The notes under the pieces: generated by a model
Databases searched by the model: none
The model's input: only the letters and a program-made list of their open reading frames with translations
What the model was told of the DNA's origin: nothing
Source: Pirellulaceae bacterium
Lineage (GTDB): Bacteria; Planctomycetota; Planctomycetia; Pirellulales; Pirellulaceae
NCBI GenBank assembly: GCA_026004795.1
Contig: BPJV01000001.1
Location: forward strand, 310,001 to 374,000
Reading direction: 5' to 3'
DNA length: 64,000 nt
Made by a program: the position numbers and the translations under genes
Shown: positions 1 through 9,345 of the stretch, one piece after another
How the letters are laid out: every line of letters starts with the position of its first letter
Position numbering within the stretch: the stretch's first letter is position 1

Positions 1-282
1 CAACCGCGTCATCTCCACCGCATCCTCGTCGCCGCGGCGTCCAGTGCAAGCATTGGCATTGCCACTGTTGATAACGACGGCACGAAGCGAGTCGCCGGGT
101 GTCCGCTGGCGGCACAACACCACGGGAGCAGCGACGACCTGGTTGCGGGTGTAAACCCCCGCACAGGTAGCGTTCTGCTCAGCCACGATGAGAGCGAGGT
201 CGCGTTTTCCGGCCCGCTTCTTGATCCCGCATGCTACGCCAGCATAACGAAAGCCTCGAGGAAGTTGCAAATCCATGTCCAT
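1..282 (-). CDS. argJ: ArgJ, bifunctional ornithine acetyltransferase / N-acetylglutamate synthase (N-terminal part, runs off the window)
   Basis: Reading the minus strand from the ATG at 282 gives a continuous frame to the window edge. It starts MDMDLQLPRGFRYAGVACG and later contains VVINSGNANACTG, the hallmark of the ArgJ N-terminal half. ArgJ moves the acetyl group from N-acetylornithine to glutamate (and in some lineages makes N-acetylglutamate from acetyl-CoA) in arginine biosynthesis. Only about 94 residues are visible, so the autocleavage Thr is outside the window. A second ATG lies at 276; I prefer 282 because AAAGG lies just upstream. The gene follows argC by 30 bp on the same strand, which suggests an arg operon. 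Confidence 0.9.
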   Translation of the reverse strand, partial: MDMDLQLPRGFRYAGVACGIKKRAGKRDLALIVAEQNATCAGVYTRNQVVAAPVVLCRQRTPGDSLRAVVINSGNANACTGRRGDEDAVEMTRL

Positions 283-312
283 GCCCTTTCGCCAATCCGT
301 CCTTTCCCGCCT

Positions 313-1326
313 CTACCACATCAATGCGGTCGTCTGATCAAATCCGTGCATGATGTTCATGCACTGCACAGCAGCTCCCGATGCCCCTTTCACTAGATTG
401 TCCAGCACGGATAGCAGGATGATCCAACCGTCGTTCTCACGCACGGAAATGTCACAATAGTTGGTGTGCGCCACATGCTTGGTAGCCGGCAGATGCGGCA
501 CGATACGCACAAACGGGTGAGGTGCGTAAAAGGTACTTAAACACTCGCGCACCTGATTGGCAGACACACCATGGAGTGGCCGCACGTAGATGGTCGACAG
601 GATACCTCGGTCCATTGGCGTCAGGTGAGGTGTGAAGACAATTCGAGGCTTCACCTTGGCGACTCGCGAAAGAACATCGATCATCTCGGGCTGATGCCGA
701 TGCGCGCCGACCCCGTAGGCCGCGATCGATTCATTCACTTCGGTGAAAAGGCTGGCCAGCTTGGGGGTGCGACCGGCACCGCTCACACCACTTTTCGAAT
801 CGACCAGGATTTGATCCGGTTCGACCAACTTGTGCTGCAGCAGCGGGGCCAGGGGGAGGATCACACTGGTGGGATAACAACCGGGATTGGCCACCAACTT
901 CGCCGACTTGATCTGCTCCTGGAACAACTCCGGCAAGCCGTAAGGTACGGCCCCTAGTCGCCCCGGATCGGGATGCGGCACTCCATACCAATGTTCATAC
1001 AATTCCTGGGTGCTCAGTCGATAATCGGCGCTCAGATCGATCACCTTGGTACCATGAGCCAGCAATTCGATGACGATCGGAGCAGAAGCGGCGTGCGGCA
1101 GGCAACAGAGGACCAGGTCGCAACGTGTCGCGACTTCCTCCGGAGGCAAATCCTCGACGATCAAATTGGTCCGCTCGCCAAACTGCGGATGGAGATCCCC
1201 GAGAGCGACCCCTTCGGCTTGGCGGCTGGTCACCGCAGCCAGTTCCACCTGCGGGTGCCGCAACAGGATGCGAATGGCCTCGATGGCTGTGTAGCCCGTT
1301 CCCCCCATCACGCCGACTCGTATCAT
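313..1326 (-). CDS. argC: ArgC, N-acetyl-gamma-glutamyl-phosphate reductase
   Basis: 337-residue cytosolic enzyme that reduces N-acetylglutamyl-5-phosphate to the semialdehyde with NADPH, the third step of arginine synthesis. The N-terminus carries the dinucleotide-binding loop GVMGGTGYTAIE (residues 5-16). The catalytic Cys150 sits in VANPGCYPTS. The segment SGVSGAGRTPK and later GAHRHQPEM are typical of type 1 ArgC. The frame stays open to 1401, but the start at 1326 (MIRVGVMGGT) has an AGGAG box about 11 nt upstream and gives the usual family length, so I use it. argJ lies 30 bp downstream on the same strand. Confidence 0.95.
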   Translation of the reverse strand: MIRVGVMGGTGYTAIEAIRILLRHPQVELAAVTSRQAEGVALGDLHPQFGERTNLIVEDLPPEEVATRCDLVLCCLPHAASAPIVIELLAHGTKVIDLSADYRLSTQELYEHWYGVPHPDPGRLGAVPYGLPELFQEQIKSAKLVANPGCYPTSVILPLAPLLQHKLVEPDQILVDSKSGVSGAGRTPKLASLFTEVNESIAAYGVGAHRHQPEMIDVLSRVAKVKPRIVFTPHLTPMDRGILSTIYVRPLHGVSANQVRECLSTFYAPHPFVRIVPHLPATKHVAHTNYCDISVRENDGWIILLSVLDNLVKGASGAAVQCMNIMHGFDQTTALMW

Positions 1327-1472
1327 GATCCTAATGCTCCTGGCAATATGTCGCTGCCGCGGGTCGTCATCCGCATCCCAAGGTACTGCTGCCGATTTCA
1401 TTGGTCCGCGTCGTTGTCATGGCGGGACGCCGACCAAGCTGGCGAGATTATAACGGTTGCAGGCAGGCTAGC

Positions 1473-2153
1473 TTAGGGGGCGGAGACGAGGCCAGCTTCC
1501 TGTAGCGGGGCGATCAAATCGGCAAGAATGATCGCCGTCGCTCCCCAAATGCTCCAGCGGTCGTACTCGATCGTCAGCGCATCCCAAGAGAGAAGCCCCC
1601 GAGTGAACCGACGCCGGACATGATGCTGCGGATCGCATAAGACCGAGACGGGTAGGTGCAACAGCTCAGCCACCTCGATCGGGCAGGTTACGTAATCGAG
1701 CGGCTGCGTCAGCACCGCTACGAAGGGGGTGACCCAATAGTTGCTGTTGAAGACATGTACCGGCTGAAGTTCACCCACCACCAGTTCGGCCGGAATGCGG
1801 GGGCCCACCTCCTCGTGAAACTCCCTCAACGCCGCCGACAAGGCTAGTTCGTCCGCTTCCAATCGCCCCCCCGGCAGGGAGATCTGCCCAGGGTGATCGG
1901 GTAGATGGTCAGGGCGCATCGTCAGCGGGATAAGCCAGCCTTCGGTTGTCGGTTCCAGGGCCACCAGTACGGCAGCCGGACGAACCGAGGACTGAGGCGG
2001 GCCGAAATGGCGACCAAAGGAGAGGCTCGGGCTGAAGCGTCGACGCCATGCTTGGCGACTGGGCAATAGTCGCGGGTCGACCAATCGATGGCGCAGCCCC
2101 CCAGCGATTTTCTCCACATCTACCTGTGATGGGGGCCTCTCAGGGCATTTCAT
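1473..2153 (-). CDS. Nudix hydrolase, CoA diphosphatase (NudL/YeaB) type
   Basis: 226-residue Nudix protein. The Nudix box is complete: G96, E102, R110-E111, E114-E115 and G117 in the order G-x5-E-x7-RE-x2-EE-x-G. It is preceded by RPDHLPDHPGQISLPGG, which resembles the extra signature of the CoA-pyrophosphatase subgroup (UPF0035), so the probable substrate is CoA or acyl-CoA, cleaved to 3',5'-ADP and phosphopantetheine. The start at 2153 overlaps the end of the upstream HD-protein gene by 14 bp and has GGGGA about 10 nt upstream. A longer frame to 2312 would lie entirely inside that gene and is unlikely. Substrate identity is inferred from family only. Confidence 0.85.
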   Translation of the reverse strand: MKCPERPPSQVDVEKIAGGLRHRLVDPRLLPSRQAWRRRFSPSLSFGRHFGPPQSSVRPAAVLVALEPTTEGWLIPLTMRPDHLPDHPGQISLPGGRLEADELALSAALREFHEEVGPRIPAELVVGELQPVHVFNSNYWVTPFVAVLTQPLDYVTCPIEVAELLHLPVSVLCDPQHHVRRRFTRGLLSWDALTIEYDRWSIWGATAIILADLIAPLQEAGLVSAP

Positions 2154-3264
2154 AGGCCAATCCCCGAATGTACTCGATCGCCTCTTCGAGGCTCGGCGCC
2201 TCCACTCCCACGGCCCGCCCCGCTCGATCACACTGCGAAAGTAGCAACAGCTCCTGATAACTTTCGTGTTCCCGCAACCGTCGATGGGCCCGACTGCCGA
2301 TGGTACCATCAAGGATGCGATGAGCCTCCATGTGATGTTCGATCAGCCACGCAGTACGATTGGTGATGAAGCCTTCCAGGGCCTCCAAGCCGGCGCGGAC
2401 ATGGTCGGACGGATCGATGCCTTTGCCCACGTCATGCAGCAGCGCGGCCAATAAGAACTCCTCGTCATACGGCAGCTCATCACAGGCTAGATCGAAGACT
2501 TGCAGACTGTGGTAGAGCACGTCCCCTTCGGGGTGATACCGCGGATGCTGCTTCACGTTTTCCAAGGGCAATAGCAAAGCCGTGTACAGCTGAAAGCGGT
2601 CGGGTTGCTCCTCCATGGCCGCCAGTTCCTCGTCGATGATCAGATCCGGATACTCCGCTGCGAGCAACTGTTCTAGCTGCGCGATCGACGCCCGCTCGAT
2701 GGCCTTGCCCGTAATGGAACTCTTGAATACAAGGCCGACCATGCTCGCCGGGTACACGGTCAGCTCCACCGGGAATTCGTCGCGCAGATGGATGTGCGTG
2801 TAGATTCGCTCGCTACCGTCCTTGCGAACACGTTTGCGCTCCACATCGTAAAACAACATCTGTTCATCCAGCACTCCCAGTATCGCTTCCAACGAATCAG
2901 AAAACACGTGGATATCGATGTCCGATCCGGCACGCACGTGACCGGTCAGCGTACTACCGATCAACCGGGGCCGAAAGCGGGCCAATAGTCTCATCACACG
3001 CAGGGCGACCATTCGCATGTGCCGCAAATTGTCGGCTCGTCGCTCGCCTTCATGCAGTCGCGCCAACCGTTGAATCTCATCGCGAATCTCGGCGTTACTC
3101 GGAAGGTCTGCTGGCTTGACCCAGCCGCGACAAATCCGACGTGCCGCTTTCATCTTCGCGCGGTAATACTCCGATTCTTGTCGCAAGTACATCGCCCGCG
3201 CCGCCTCAAAGCAGATTTGGCGACGCAGTTTACTGGCATGTGCCATAGCGTTTGCGCGTGTCAT
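2140..3264 (-). CDS. Nucleotidyltransferase-fold / HD-domain protein
   Basis: 374 residues in two recognisable parts. Residues about 95-190 resemble a Pol-beta-type nucleotidyltransferase: G103-S104 then D115-x-D117 in GSTLTGHVRAGSDIDIHVF. Residues about 245-355 form an HD phosphohydrolase domain with H252, H277-D278, H310/H311 and D346. The N-terminal 70 residues are basic and helical. The arrangement recalls tRNA nucleotidyltransferase/GlnD-like enzymes, but the order and length differ, and the real substrate is not evident. Start 3264 is the first ATG; ATG at 3246 is an alternative. It overlaps the Nudix gene by 14 bp, so the two are probably co-translated. Confidence 0.75.
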   Translation of the reverse strand: MTRANAMAHASKLRRQICFEAARAMYLRQESEYYRAKMKAARRICRGWVKPADLPSNAEIRDEIQRLARLHEGERRADNLRHMRMVALRVMRLLARFRPRLIGSTLTGHVRAGSDIDIHVFSDSLEAILGVLDEQMLFYDVERKRVRKDGSERIYTHIHLRDEFPVELTVYPASMVGLVFKSSITGKAIERASIAQLEQLLAAEYPDLIIDEELAAMEEQPDRFQLYTALLLPLENVKQHPRYHPEGDVLYHSLQVFDLACDELPYDEEFLLAALLHDVGKGIDPSDHVRAGLEALEGFITNRTAWLIEHHMEAHRILDGTIGSRAHRRLREHESYQELLLLSQCDRAGRAVGVEAPSLEEAIEYIRGLAYEMP

Positions 3265-4129
3265 CCTCGCGCCACGGATTCACTGGAGACCACTTCAATT
3301 CGGTAAACGACCAGCACCACCGCGCTCGGATTGCCCGAGGGGCAAGCAAGCCGCCCCAGTGCAAAAGCCGTTTCCAAAGAACGCTCGTAGGATAAACGCA
3401 GGATTCCTTAACCGTCGAGTTGCTTTCAGGAGGTCACGCTCGAGGTATTCTCCTGCGCTGCTGTACTCATTTTAAGCAGTATGCTTCCAAGCGAGCACAT
3501 ATCACCATGCTAGGCCGCAGATCGGTTACCGACAAGCCGCCTCGGCGTTAACCTCTTTGAATTCATTACCGCGTGGCTCGCAGGAGCTGTGCCTGTGCAT
3601 GGCAAGCGTCCAACGGGTGCGATGCACACGCACGAGCCGCGCGGAGTTCATGACTGACGAGATGCTGATGCCTGATGAACAATCGCATGCTCGTTTCGCA
3701 CGCTGCCAGGATTCTCGATACCAGTAGCACCCCAGAGCTTTTTGGGGACCACGTTGACGCGTGAACAACGGGTATAATGCCAGCACCTTCCTGGATCCCG
3801 GCGGCGCGATTGAATGGCATCCCCTGCACTTGATGTCACGTGCGCTTTTGCACATCCATGCACAGGAGGACCCTGCGTACTTCGCACCTTGATCCGTACG
3901 GTGTCGTTGGCTCACTGACTGCGCATTCGCGGCACAGGGTTCCCTGTCCGGAAGCGTCGTTGGGGACGGTCGATCCTACGCGCAGGTCTCGCGGAAGATA
4001 TTTTGCCGTTGGTAGTGCTTTTAGCGACGCGGAATCATAAAACGGACAATAGAGGGCCCGACGCGACGCAGTCGGTGATGGCATGTTCGTCGAGTGGCAG
4101 TGTTCACGCAGAGGGGGAGACAGCTGTTG
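3265..4129. other. Intergenic spacer, about 865 bp
   Basis: This stretch lies between two divergent genes. Short open frames occur in both directions, but none has a family motif or a convincing ribosome-binding site. It presumably holds the promoters of the minus-strand HD/Nudix pair and of the plus-strand haem-binding gene. I see no RNA gene or repeat in it. Confidence 0.6.
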
Positions 4130-7100
4130 ATGATAAACCTACAACATTGGCCACGACACCTTTGCTTGGCCACGCTGGTGACTTTGGCGATCCTTCCGGA
4201 AGGCCGCCGGTTCCGTGGGCAAGAACCCTCGTCGACGCCGCCGTGGCATGCCGTGGAAGTGCCGGGGACGTGGGATCGGGCCGGTGCGGAGCTGCAACAT
4301 TATCATGGATCGGCCTGGTACCGCTGCTACGTCAAAGTTCCCGACCATTGGATCACGTCGCCGCGGCCGTTGTGGGTCGAATCGGTGACGATCACCTGCG
4401 AGCACGTGGTGGGAGCTTGCGAGGTACTGGTCAACGGGACGAGTATCGGATCGATCGGCAAGCTGCCTCCGCAGTTCGCGCCGGCCGAGGCGCCCGTGGT
4501 GCGGCTGAAGGTGCCTCCAGGGATTTTGGAAGTGGGTAAGTACAATTGCATCGCCCTGCGCATGTACTCGCCGGATGCTCCCGGTGGTTTTCAAGGTCGT
4601 GCGCCGGTGATCGCCGGTTACTACCTGGAATGCCGTCTGGCGGGATTTTGGGAGTTGCATGCTGGCGACCTGGCCGACGCGCAGCGCGATTCGCAACTCG
4701 GACCGCTGGCCGAGCGTCCGTCGCGAGCGGCGTTCGATGCCTTTACCGAATCGACGACCCCCTTGCAGCCGTCGGCGGTCACGTATCCCGGGCGGCACTT
4801 GCCACCGGCCGAGTCGTTGGCGGCGATGCAGACGGCCAGCGATCTGCGCGTCGAACTGTTGTTGGCCGAACCGGACATCGCTCAACCGGTGTCCCTGTCC
4901 TTCGACCCACGAGGCAGGTTGTGGGTCGTCGAGTACCGTCAGTACCCCTACCCGGCAGGATTGCGGATGGTCAGCCGCGACAAGTACTACCGCGCGGTGT
5001 ACGACACAGTGCCTCCACCGCCTCCCGACGGTCCGCGCGGCGCCGATCGGATTTCCATTCACGAAGACTCCGATGGCGATGGAACGCTCGATCGCCACAC
5101 GGTGTTCTTGGACGGACTGAATATCGCTACCAGCGTGTTGTGCGATGCCGACGGCGCGTGGGTGCTCAATCCGCCTTACCTGCTGTTCTACCCCGATCGC
5201 AATCATGATGACGTTCCCGACGGTGACCCCGAAGTCCATTTGGAAGGGTTCGGGCTCGAGGACACGCACTCGGTCGTCAACAGCCTGCGGTGGGGGCCCG
5301 ATGGCTGGATCTACGGCGCACAGGGAAGTACCGTTACGTCGCACGTGCGATTGGGCCGCTCCGTGCGACCGGTCGCGCAGGGTGCGGCCCACGAGCAGCA
5401 GGCCGGCGTCTACCACGAAGCCTCAGCCATCTGGCGGTACCACCCGCGGGCGCATCGATTTGAAATATTCGCCGAAGGGGGCGGCAACGCATTCGGGATG
5501 GAGATCGATGCGGCGGGCCGGCTCTACTCGGGACACAACGGCGGGCAGACGCGCGGTTACTACTACATGCAGGGCGGATACTACGACAAGGGAGTGTACG
5601 GAAAGTTCGGCGCACCGTCCCACCCATTCGCTTTCGGGTTGCTGCCAGCGATGGCCACGGAAGACGAAATTCCGCGGTTCAGTCATACGTTCGTCAAGTA
5701 CGAGGCGCATCTGCTGCCGCCGCGGTATCGCGGCGGCCTGCTGTCGATCGACCCGCTGCACCAACAGGTCATGCTCAGCAGCCTATCGGCCACCGGGTCG
5801 ACCTTTGCCACCCGCGACATTGAACCGGTGCTGACTACCACGGACCTGGCGTTTCGCCCCGTCGATATCCAAGTTGGGCCGGATGGAGCCGTCTACGTCG
5901 CCGACTTCTGCGAGGAATTCATCGCCCACGGTCAGCACTTTCAAGGACAAATCGATGCATCGACCGGCCGCGTGTACCGGTTGATCCCGGCGGATCGGCA
6001 GCGTCCACCGCCGGTGACGGACCTGGCCGAGCAATCGCCACCACAGCTCGTCGAATACCTACAACACGCTGAGGAGTGGTATCGACAGACGGCGCGGCAG
6101 CGACTGGCCCGCGAAAGCGATCCAGCGGTGCGGCAACAGGTGATGGCCTTGGCGCGTGGAGCCGATGATCAGACTGCGTTGGAAGCACTGTGGACACTAT
6201 ACGCCCAGGGCGGGTTGAACGATGACGAGCTGGCCCAGTGGTTGTCCCATCCCAGTCCCCATCTGCGCCGCTGGGCCGTGCGGTTGATCGCTGAGGATAG
6301 CAGAACAACCGCCACCGGCGCCGAGCGTTTGATCGCGATGGCGGCGGGAGAACAGGATGCAGAGGTTCGCGCCCAATTGGCCGCCAGCGCTCGCAGGTTG
6401 CCCTCCCAGGCGGCGCTGCCCATCATCGGTCGGCTGTGGAATCGAGCCGAGGATGCGACCGACGCATGCATTCCCCTGATGCTGTGGTGGGCACTCGAGG
6501 CGCACGTGGACCAGGATCGCGAGGGCGTGTTGGCTCTGCTGGATGATCCTCAGGTGTGGCAATACCCGCTGGTGGCCGAGCATATCGCGCCGCGTCTGAT
6601 GCGGCGGTTGGCAGCCACGGGGCGACGCCAGGATTGGTTGGCCTGCGCCCGCCTGCTGCAGACCGCTCCCGTGCCGGAGCATCGCCAAAGGTTGATGGAC
6701 GCCTTTGATCTTGCCGCCCGCGGCCGGTCGCTGGCTCAACTGCCCGAACCGCTGTTGCGCGAATTGGCGCGATCCGGCCAGGCTTCGCTGGCGCTCCAAG
6801 TCCGTTTGGGGCAACTCGCAGCGATCCAACGAGCCATCCAGCGGGTCCGCCGCGCCGACAGCGATCCTGAACAGCGCGCTGAACTGGTTCGCGTGCTGGC
6901 GGAGGTGCATGCCCAGGATGCCGTCGAGCCGTTTCTGGAGATTCTGACGTCCGAGTCCAGGGACTTGGTGTTGCAAGCGGTACTGACCGGATTGCAGAAT
7001 TTCAGCGATCCACGTATTGCCAAAGTGGTGCTGCAGCGCCTAGACAGCCTGACTCCCGACACGCAACGCGTCGCCCTGAGTCTGCTGGCGCGGCGTGAGA

Positions 7101-7726
7101 ATTTCGCCAGCCGACTTTTGGACGCGTTGGAAACGGGAGCCATTCATCCGGCTGCCGTTCCGCCCGATGTCGTCATGCAACTGGTTGCTCTCGACGATGC
7201 ATCCATCAGTGCACGGGCGAGCCGATTGTGGCCCGATGCACTCGCGGGCGGATCGGCCGACTGGCAAGCTCAATTGCAGCGGGCCACCCGCGCCGTGGAA
7301 TCGGGAGATGGCAGTCCTTATGCCGGTCGCCAGCTATTCTTGCAGTCGTGCGGCCGATGCCACGTGTTGTTTGGAGAAGGCGGACGAATCGGCCCGGACT
7401 TGACCGCCTACCAGCGCAACGATTGGCAATCCATGCTGTTGCACATCGTCAATCCCAGCGTCGAAGTGCGGGAGGGATTCGAGACGCATCTGGTGCTGAC
7501 GGCCGACGGAAGAACCCTCACCGGCTTTGTGGTCGACCAGGACGCCGGCGCGGTCATCCTGCGTGGTGCCGACGGGCAAGACATCGTGCTGTCGCGCGAC
7601 GACATCGAGGTCATGAAGCGGCAGGCAGTCTCGCTCATGCCTTCCGGATTGCTTGATCCCCTGTCCGATCAACAGATCCGCGACCTCATGGCCTACCTGC
7701 GCAACAGCCAGCCAATCGCCCAGTAG
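4130..7726 (+). CDS. PVC-type haem-binding (CxxCH) protein with membrane-bound dehydrogenase-like propeller and HEAT-like repeats
   Basis: 1198-residue exported protein of a type expanded in Planctomycetota and Verrucomicrobiota. In order: a hydrophobic signal-like N-terminus, a beta-sandwich region (about 35-180) resembling glycosidase sugar-binding modules, a propeller similar to the Piru_Ver_Nterm membrane-bound dehydrogenase domain (about 245-625, with repeated FDPRGRLWVVEY- and VGPDGAVYVADF-like strands), helical HEAT-like repeats (about 640-1040), and a C-terminal cytochrome c domain with C1074-x-x-C1077-H1078. The ending (GPDLTAYQRNDW and the segment after it) matches the Pirellula/Verrucomicrobium haem-binding signature. 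The role is probably periplasmic oxidation of a sugar or alcohol; the substrate is unknown. Start 4130 is preferred over GTG 4094 because GAGGGGGAG (4111-4119) is well placed. The stop codon lies within a palindromic repeat. Confidence 0.85.
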   Translation: MINLQHWPRHLCLATLVTLAILPEGRRFRGQEPSSTPPWHAVEVPGTWDRAGAELQHYHGSAWYRCYVKVPDHWITSPRPLWVESVTITCEHVVGACEVLVNGTSIGSIGKLPPQFAPAEAPVVRLKVPPGILEVGKYNCIALRMYSPDAPGGFQGRAPVIAGYYLECRLAGFWELHAGDLADAQRDSQLGPLAERPSRAAFDAFTESTTPLQPSAVTYPGRHLPPAESLAAMQTASDLRVELLLAEPDIAQPVSLSFDPRGRLWVVEYRQYPYPAGLRMVSRDKYYRAVYDTVPPPPPDGPRGADRISIHEDSDGDGTLDRHTVFLDGLNIATSVLCDADGAWVLNPPYLLFYPDRNHDDVPDGDPEVHLEGFGLEDTHSVVNSLRWGPDGWIYGAQGSTVTSHVRLGRSVRPVAQGAAHEQQAGVYHEASAIWRYHPRAHRFEIFAEGGGNAFGMEIDAAGRLYSGHNGGQTRGYYYMQGGYYDKGVYGKFGAPSHPFAFGLLPAMATEDEIPRFSHTFVKYEAHLLPPRYRGGLLSIDPLHQQVMLSSLSATGSTFATRDIEPVLTTTDLAFRPVDIQVGPDGAVYVADFCEEFIAHGQHFQGQIDASTGRVYRLIPADRQRPPPVTDLAEQSPPQLVEYLQHAEEWYRQTARQRLARESDPAVRQQVMALARGADDQTALEALWTLYAQGGLNDDELAQWLSHPSPHLRRWAVRLIAEDSRTTATGAERLIAMAAGEQDAEVRAQLAASARRLPSQAALPIIGRLWNRAEDATDACIPLMLWWALEAHVDQDREGVLALLDDPQVWQYPLVAEHIAPRLMRRLAATGRRQDWLACARLLQTAPVPEHRQRLMDAFDLAARGRSLAQLPEPLLRELARSGQASLALQVRLGQLAAIQRAIQRVRRADSDPEQRAELVRVLAEVHAQDAVEPFLEILTSESRDLVLQAVLTGLQNFSDPRIAKVVLQRLDSLTPDTQRVALSLLARRENFASRLLDALETGAIHPAAVPPDVVMQLVALDDASISARASRLWPDALAGGSADWQAQLQRATRAVESGDGSPYAGRQLFLQSCGRCHVLFGEGGRIGPDLTAYQRNDWQSMLLHIVNPSVEVREGFETHLVLTADGRTLTGFVVDQDAGAVILRGADGQDIVLSRDDIEVMKRQAVSLMPSGLLDPLSDQQIRDLMAYLRNSQPIAQ

Positions 7727-7840
7727 TGGAATTCGCCAGAATTCCTATGTCCGGATTTGCAATTCGCCCAGTAGTGGAATTCGCCAGAATTCCCTTATTC
7801 CCAAACTCCAGTAGTGGAATTCGCCAGAATTCCCTTATTC
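7716..7840. repeat. Three direct copies of a palindromic element overlapping the stop codon of the preceding gene
   Basis: The 24-nt core AGTAGT plus GGAATTCGCCAGAATTCC occurs at 7722-7745, 7770-7793 and 7810-7833, identical in all three. Copies 1 and 2 share 30 nt (7716-7745, 7764-7793). Copies 2 and 3 also share about 9 nt to the right (through 7800 and 7840). Each core contains a perfect inverted repeat (GGAATTC / GAATTCC, loop GCCA) able to fold as a small hairpin. A degenerate fourth unit may lie at 7851-7881. The TAG stop of the haem-binding gene is inside copy 1. I saw no other copies in the window. The spacing is 48 and 40 bp. Confidence 0.9.
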
Positions 7841-7887
7841 AACCCTCGCCGTGAAATAACCCATAATTCCCTTGCTCAGCACTCAGC

Positions 7888-8240
7888 TACAAATTAGCAC
7901 GACAGGTGTACGTCGCCACTCCCTCCGAACCGTACGGGCGAATTGAATCGCATCAATCCTTAGCAGTATCTGGTAGCAATGCTTCGCCATGCCGACGTCG
8001 TAGTATCACAGCCCGACGCCTGGCTGCCGTGGAACCACCCTCAGCGTCATGCCGAGCTTTCCCAGGAGGCGGGCGTGTCCCCTTAAGCAGCCGCATCCAG
8101 CCAACCGCCAGCACCGGCAATCCCCTGAGCCCCAATCTCGATCTAACCCGCGCATCGAAACCAGCCTCCCGCCTGGTTCCATCCAAGGTTTTTCCGGCTT
8201 GCACGCGCACCGCAAACACACGATGGACCGGCGGCTAAAC
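7888..8240 (-). mobile_element. Possible degraded retroelement (group II intron 3'-end-like) remnant
   Basis: On the minus strand the segment 7958-7916 reads ...CGCCCGTACGGTTCGGAGGGAG, which matches the 3' strand of group II intron domain V and the following linker. A 5-bp hairpin resembling domain VI follows (about 7916-7897). The 5' strand of domain V is only weakly complementary, so an intact ribozyme is unlikely. Frames upstream (7953-8219 and 8006-8302) are Arg-rich and show no reverse-transcriptase motifs. The call rests on short similarity recognised by eye; an unrelated intergenic repeat is possible. Confidence 0.3.
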
Positions 8241-8508
8241 CGCGGTGATGTTAGGGCATTTTGATTTTGTGCAACGCGGTGGTCGGCAATGAGATGGCTC
8301 ACCTCCCTCTGGTTGTTTCATGAGATCCCGGTCGTGACAGTCTTGGCCGCATTAATGGCGCTGACCGAGACTTCTGGCCGGAAGCCTTCGCGGCTATTGC
8401 CCGCCAACGACATTCCGGAGACCATTGACAGCCAAGTGGATCAATTCTTGAGGCTGAGAGCCTTTGTCCGCGCAGCGATATTCGAGGAAACTGATCAAGG
8501 GATTAGCG
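8241..8508. other. Non-coding spacer before the DUF218 gene
   Basis: No gene is supported here. A plus-strand frame beginning at 8289 runs into the DUF218 gene in another register and has no family motif. The segment presumably contains the promoter for the gene at 8509. Confidence 0.5.
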
Positions 8509-9345
8509 ATGAATCGAGGATACTGGTTACCACTGGTCCTGAGCACCTTAATGGTCGCTGCATTGGTTGGTTTGGCATGGGGGCTGGAAGGAAAGATTGG
8601 CGCAGAGAAAGCTTTGACCCGCGTGGCCATGCCGGTAGGAATTGTATGGTTAGGTTTATCCGCACTCCTTCTACGATCACTGGCATTGAAACGATGGTTG
8701 GATGGGGTAGCCGCCGGCACGCTCACCTGCCTGTTGTGGGGTGGCAGCAACGGTTTGGTGGCGGATCGTTTAACGGCGCAGCTTGAATCACGATACCCCC
8801 CCTTTCAACCCGAGCTGGAAGAACCGTTGGATTATCTGGTCGTGCTGGGTGGGGGAACTCGTGAGGGCCCCCATCGTGCTCAAGCGGGGTTCGCCGGTGA
8901 TCGAATCCTGCTGGGGGCACAGTTGTTCTTGTCCGGCGCTGCCAAACGGCTGGTGACCACAGGGCAATCACGAGAAAAGCTCGGTGGTGCGCAGCGCGGA
9001 CCGGCCGAACAAACGGTGGAGATCTGGGAGACGCTGGGGGTTCCCAAGGAGGCCATCGAGGCCCTACCGGGGCGTAACACGGCAGAAGAAATTGACGCCA
9101 TCGCTGCTAAAATGGAAGGCCCCTGGGCGGGAAAACGCGTCGGTCTGCTGACTAGCGCGTTGCACCTACCCCGCGCGATGCGTCTGGCCAAGGCGCGCGG
9201 GGCCAGCCCGCTGATACCCATACCTGCCGACTTCAGCTCCGTGCGCCACGGTTACTCGGTCGTCGACGTGCTACCCTCCGCCGAGGCCCTCTGGCAGTCA
9301 ACTCGCTGCGTGCACGAGATGCTGGCACGTCTGGTCAGCCGATGA
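8509..9345 (+). CDS. DUF218 / YdcF-SanA-ElyC family membrane protein
   Basis: 278 residues. Two or three hydrophobic segments (about 6-24, 38-57 and 67-80) are followed by a soluble DUF218 domain that begins with DYLVVLGGG (residues 108-116). Further on are VTTGQS, the polar RNTAEEI segment and LLTSALHLPRAM, all expected for this family. Relatives (SanA, ElyC, YdcF) affect envelope integrity or late cell-wall polymer metabolism, but their reaction is not settled. The start at 8509 has AAGG 8 nt upstream; a TTG at 8464 would extend it without a good ribosome-binding site. It converges with the metalloprotease gene. Confidence 0.85.
   Translation: MNRGYWLPLVLSTLMVAALVGLAWGLEGKIGAEKALTRVAMPVGIVWLGLSALLLRSLALKRWLDGVAAGTLTCLLWGGSNGLVADRLTAQLESRYPPFQPELEEPLDYLVVLGGGTREGPHRAQAGFAGDRILLGAQLFLSGAAKRLVTTGQSREKLGGAQRGPAEQTVEIWETLGVPKEAIEALPGRNTAEEIDAIAAKMEGPWAGKRVGLLTSALHLPRAMRLAKARGASPLIPIPADFSSVRHGYSVVDVLPSAEALWQSTRCVHEMLARLVSR

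Noticed and set aside
3751-3778. TTGACG followed by TATAAT resembling a promoter
   Set aside because: The spacer is only 13 bp, too short for sigma-70, and the boxes are far from the next plausible start.
3526-4084. Several overlapping minus- and plus-strand frames of 60-130 codons
   Set aside because: They overlap one another, lack ribosome-binding sites and known motifs, and lie in a divergent spacer.
4139-5416. Long antisense frame (425 codons) opposite the haem-binding gene
   Set aside because: It mirrors a clear protein-coding frame on the plus strand and shows no motifs; typical high-GC shadow.
8289-8786. 165-codon plus-strand frame running into the DUF218 gene in another register
   Set aside because: It shares no family motif, and the DUF218 start at 8509 with AAGG explains the region.
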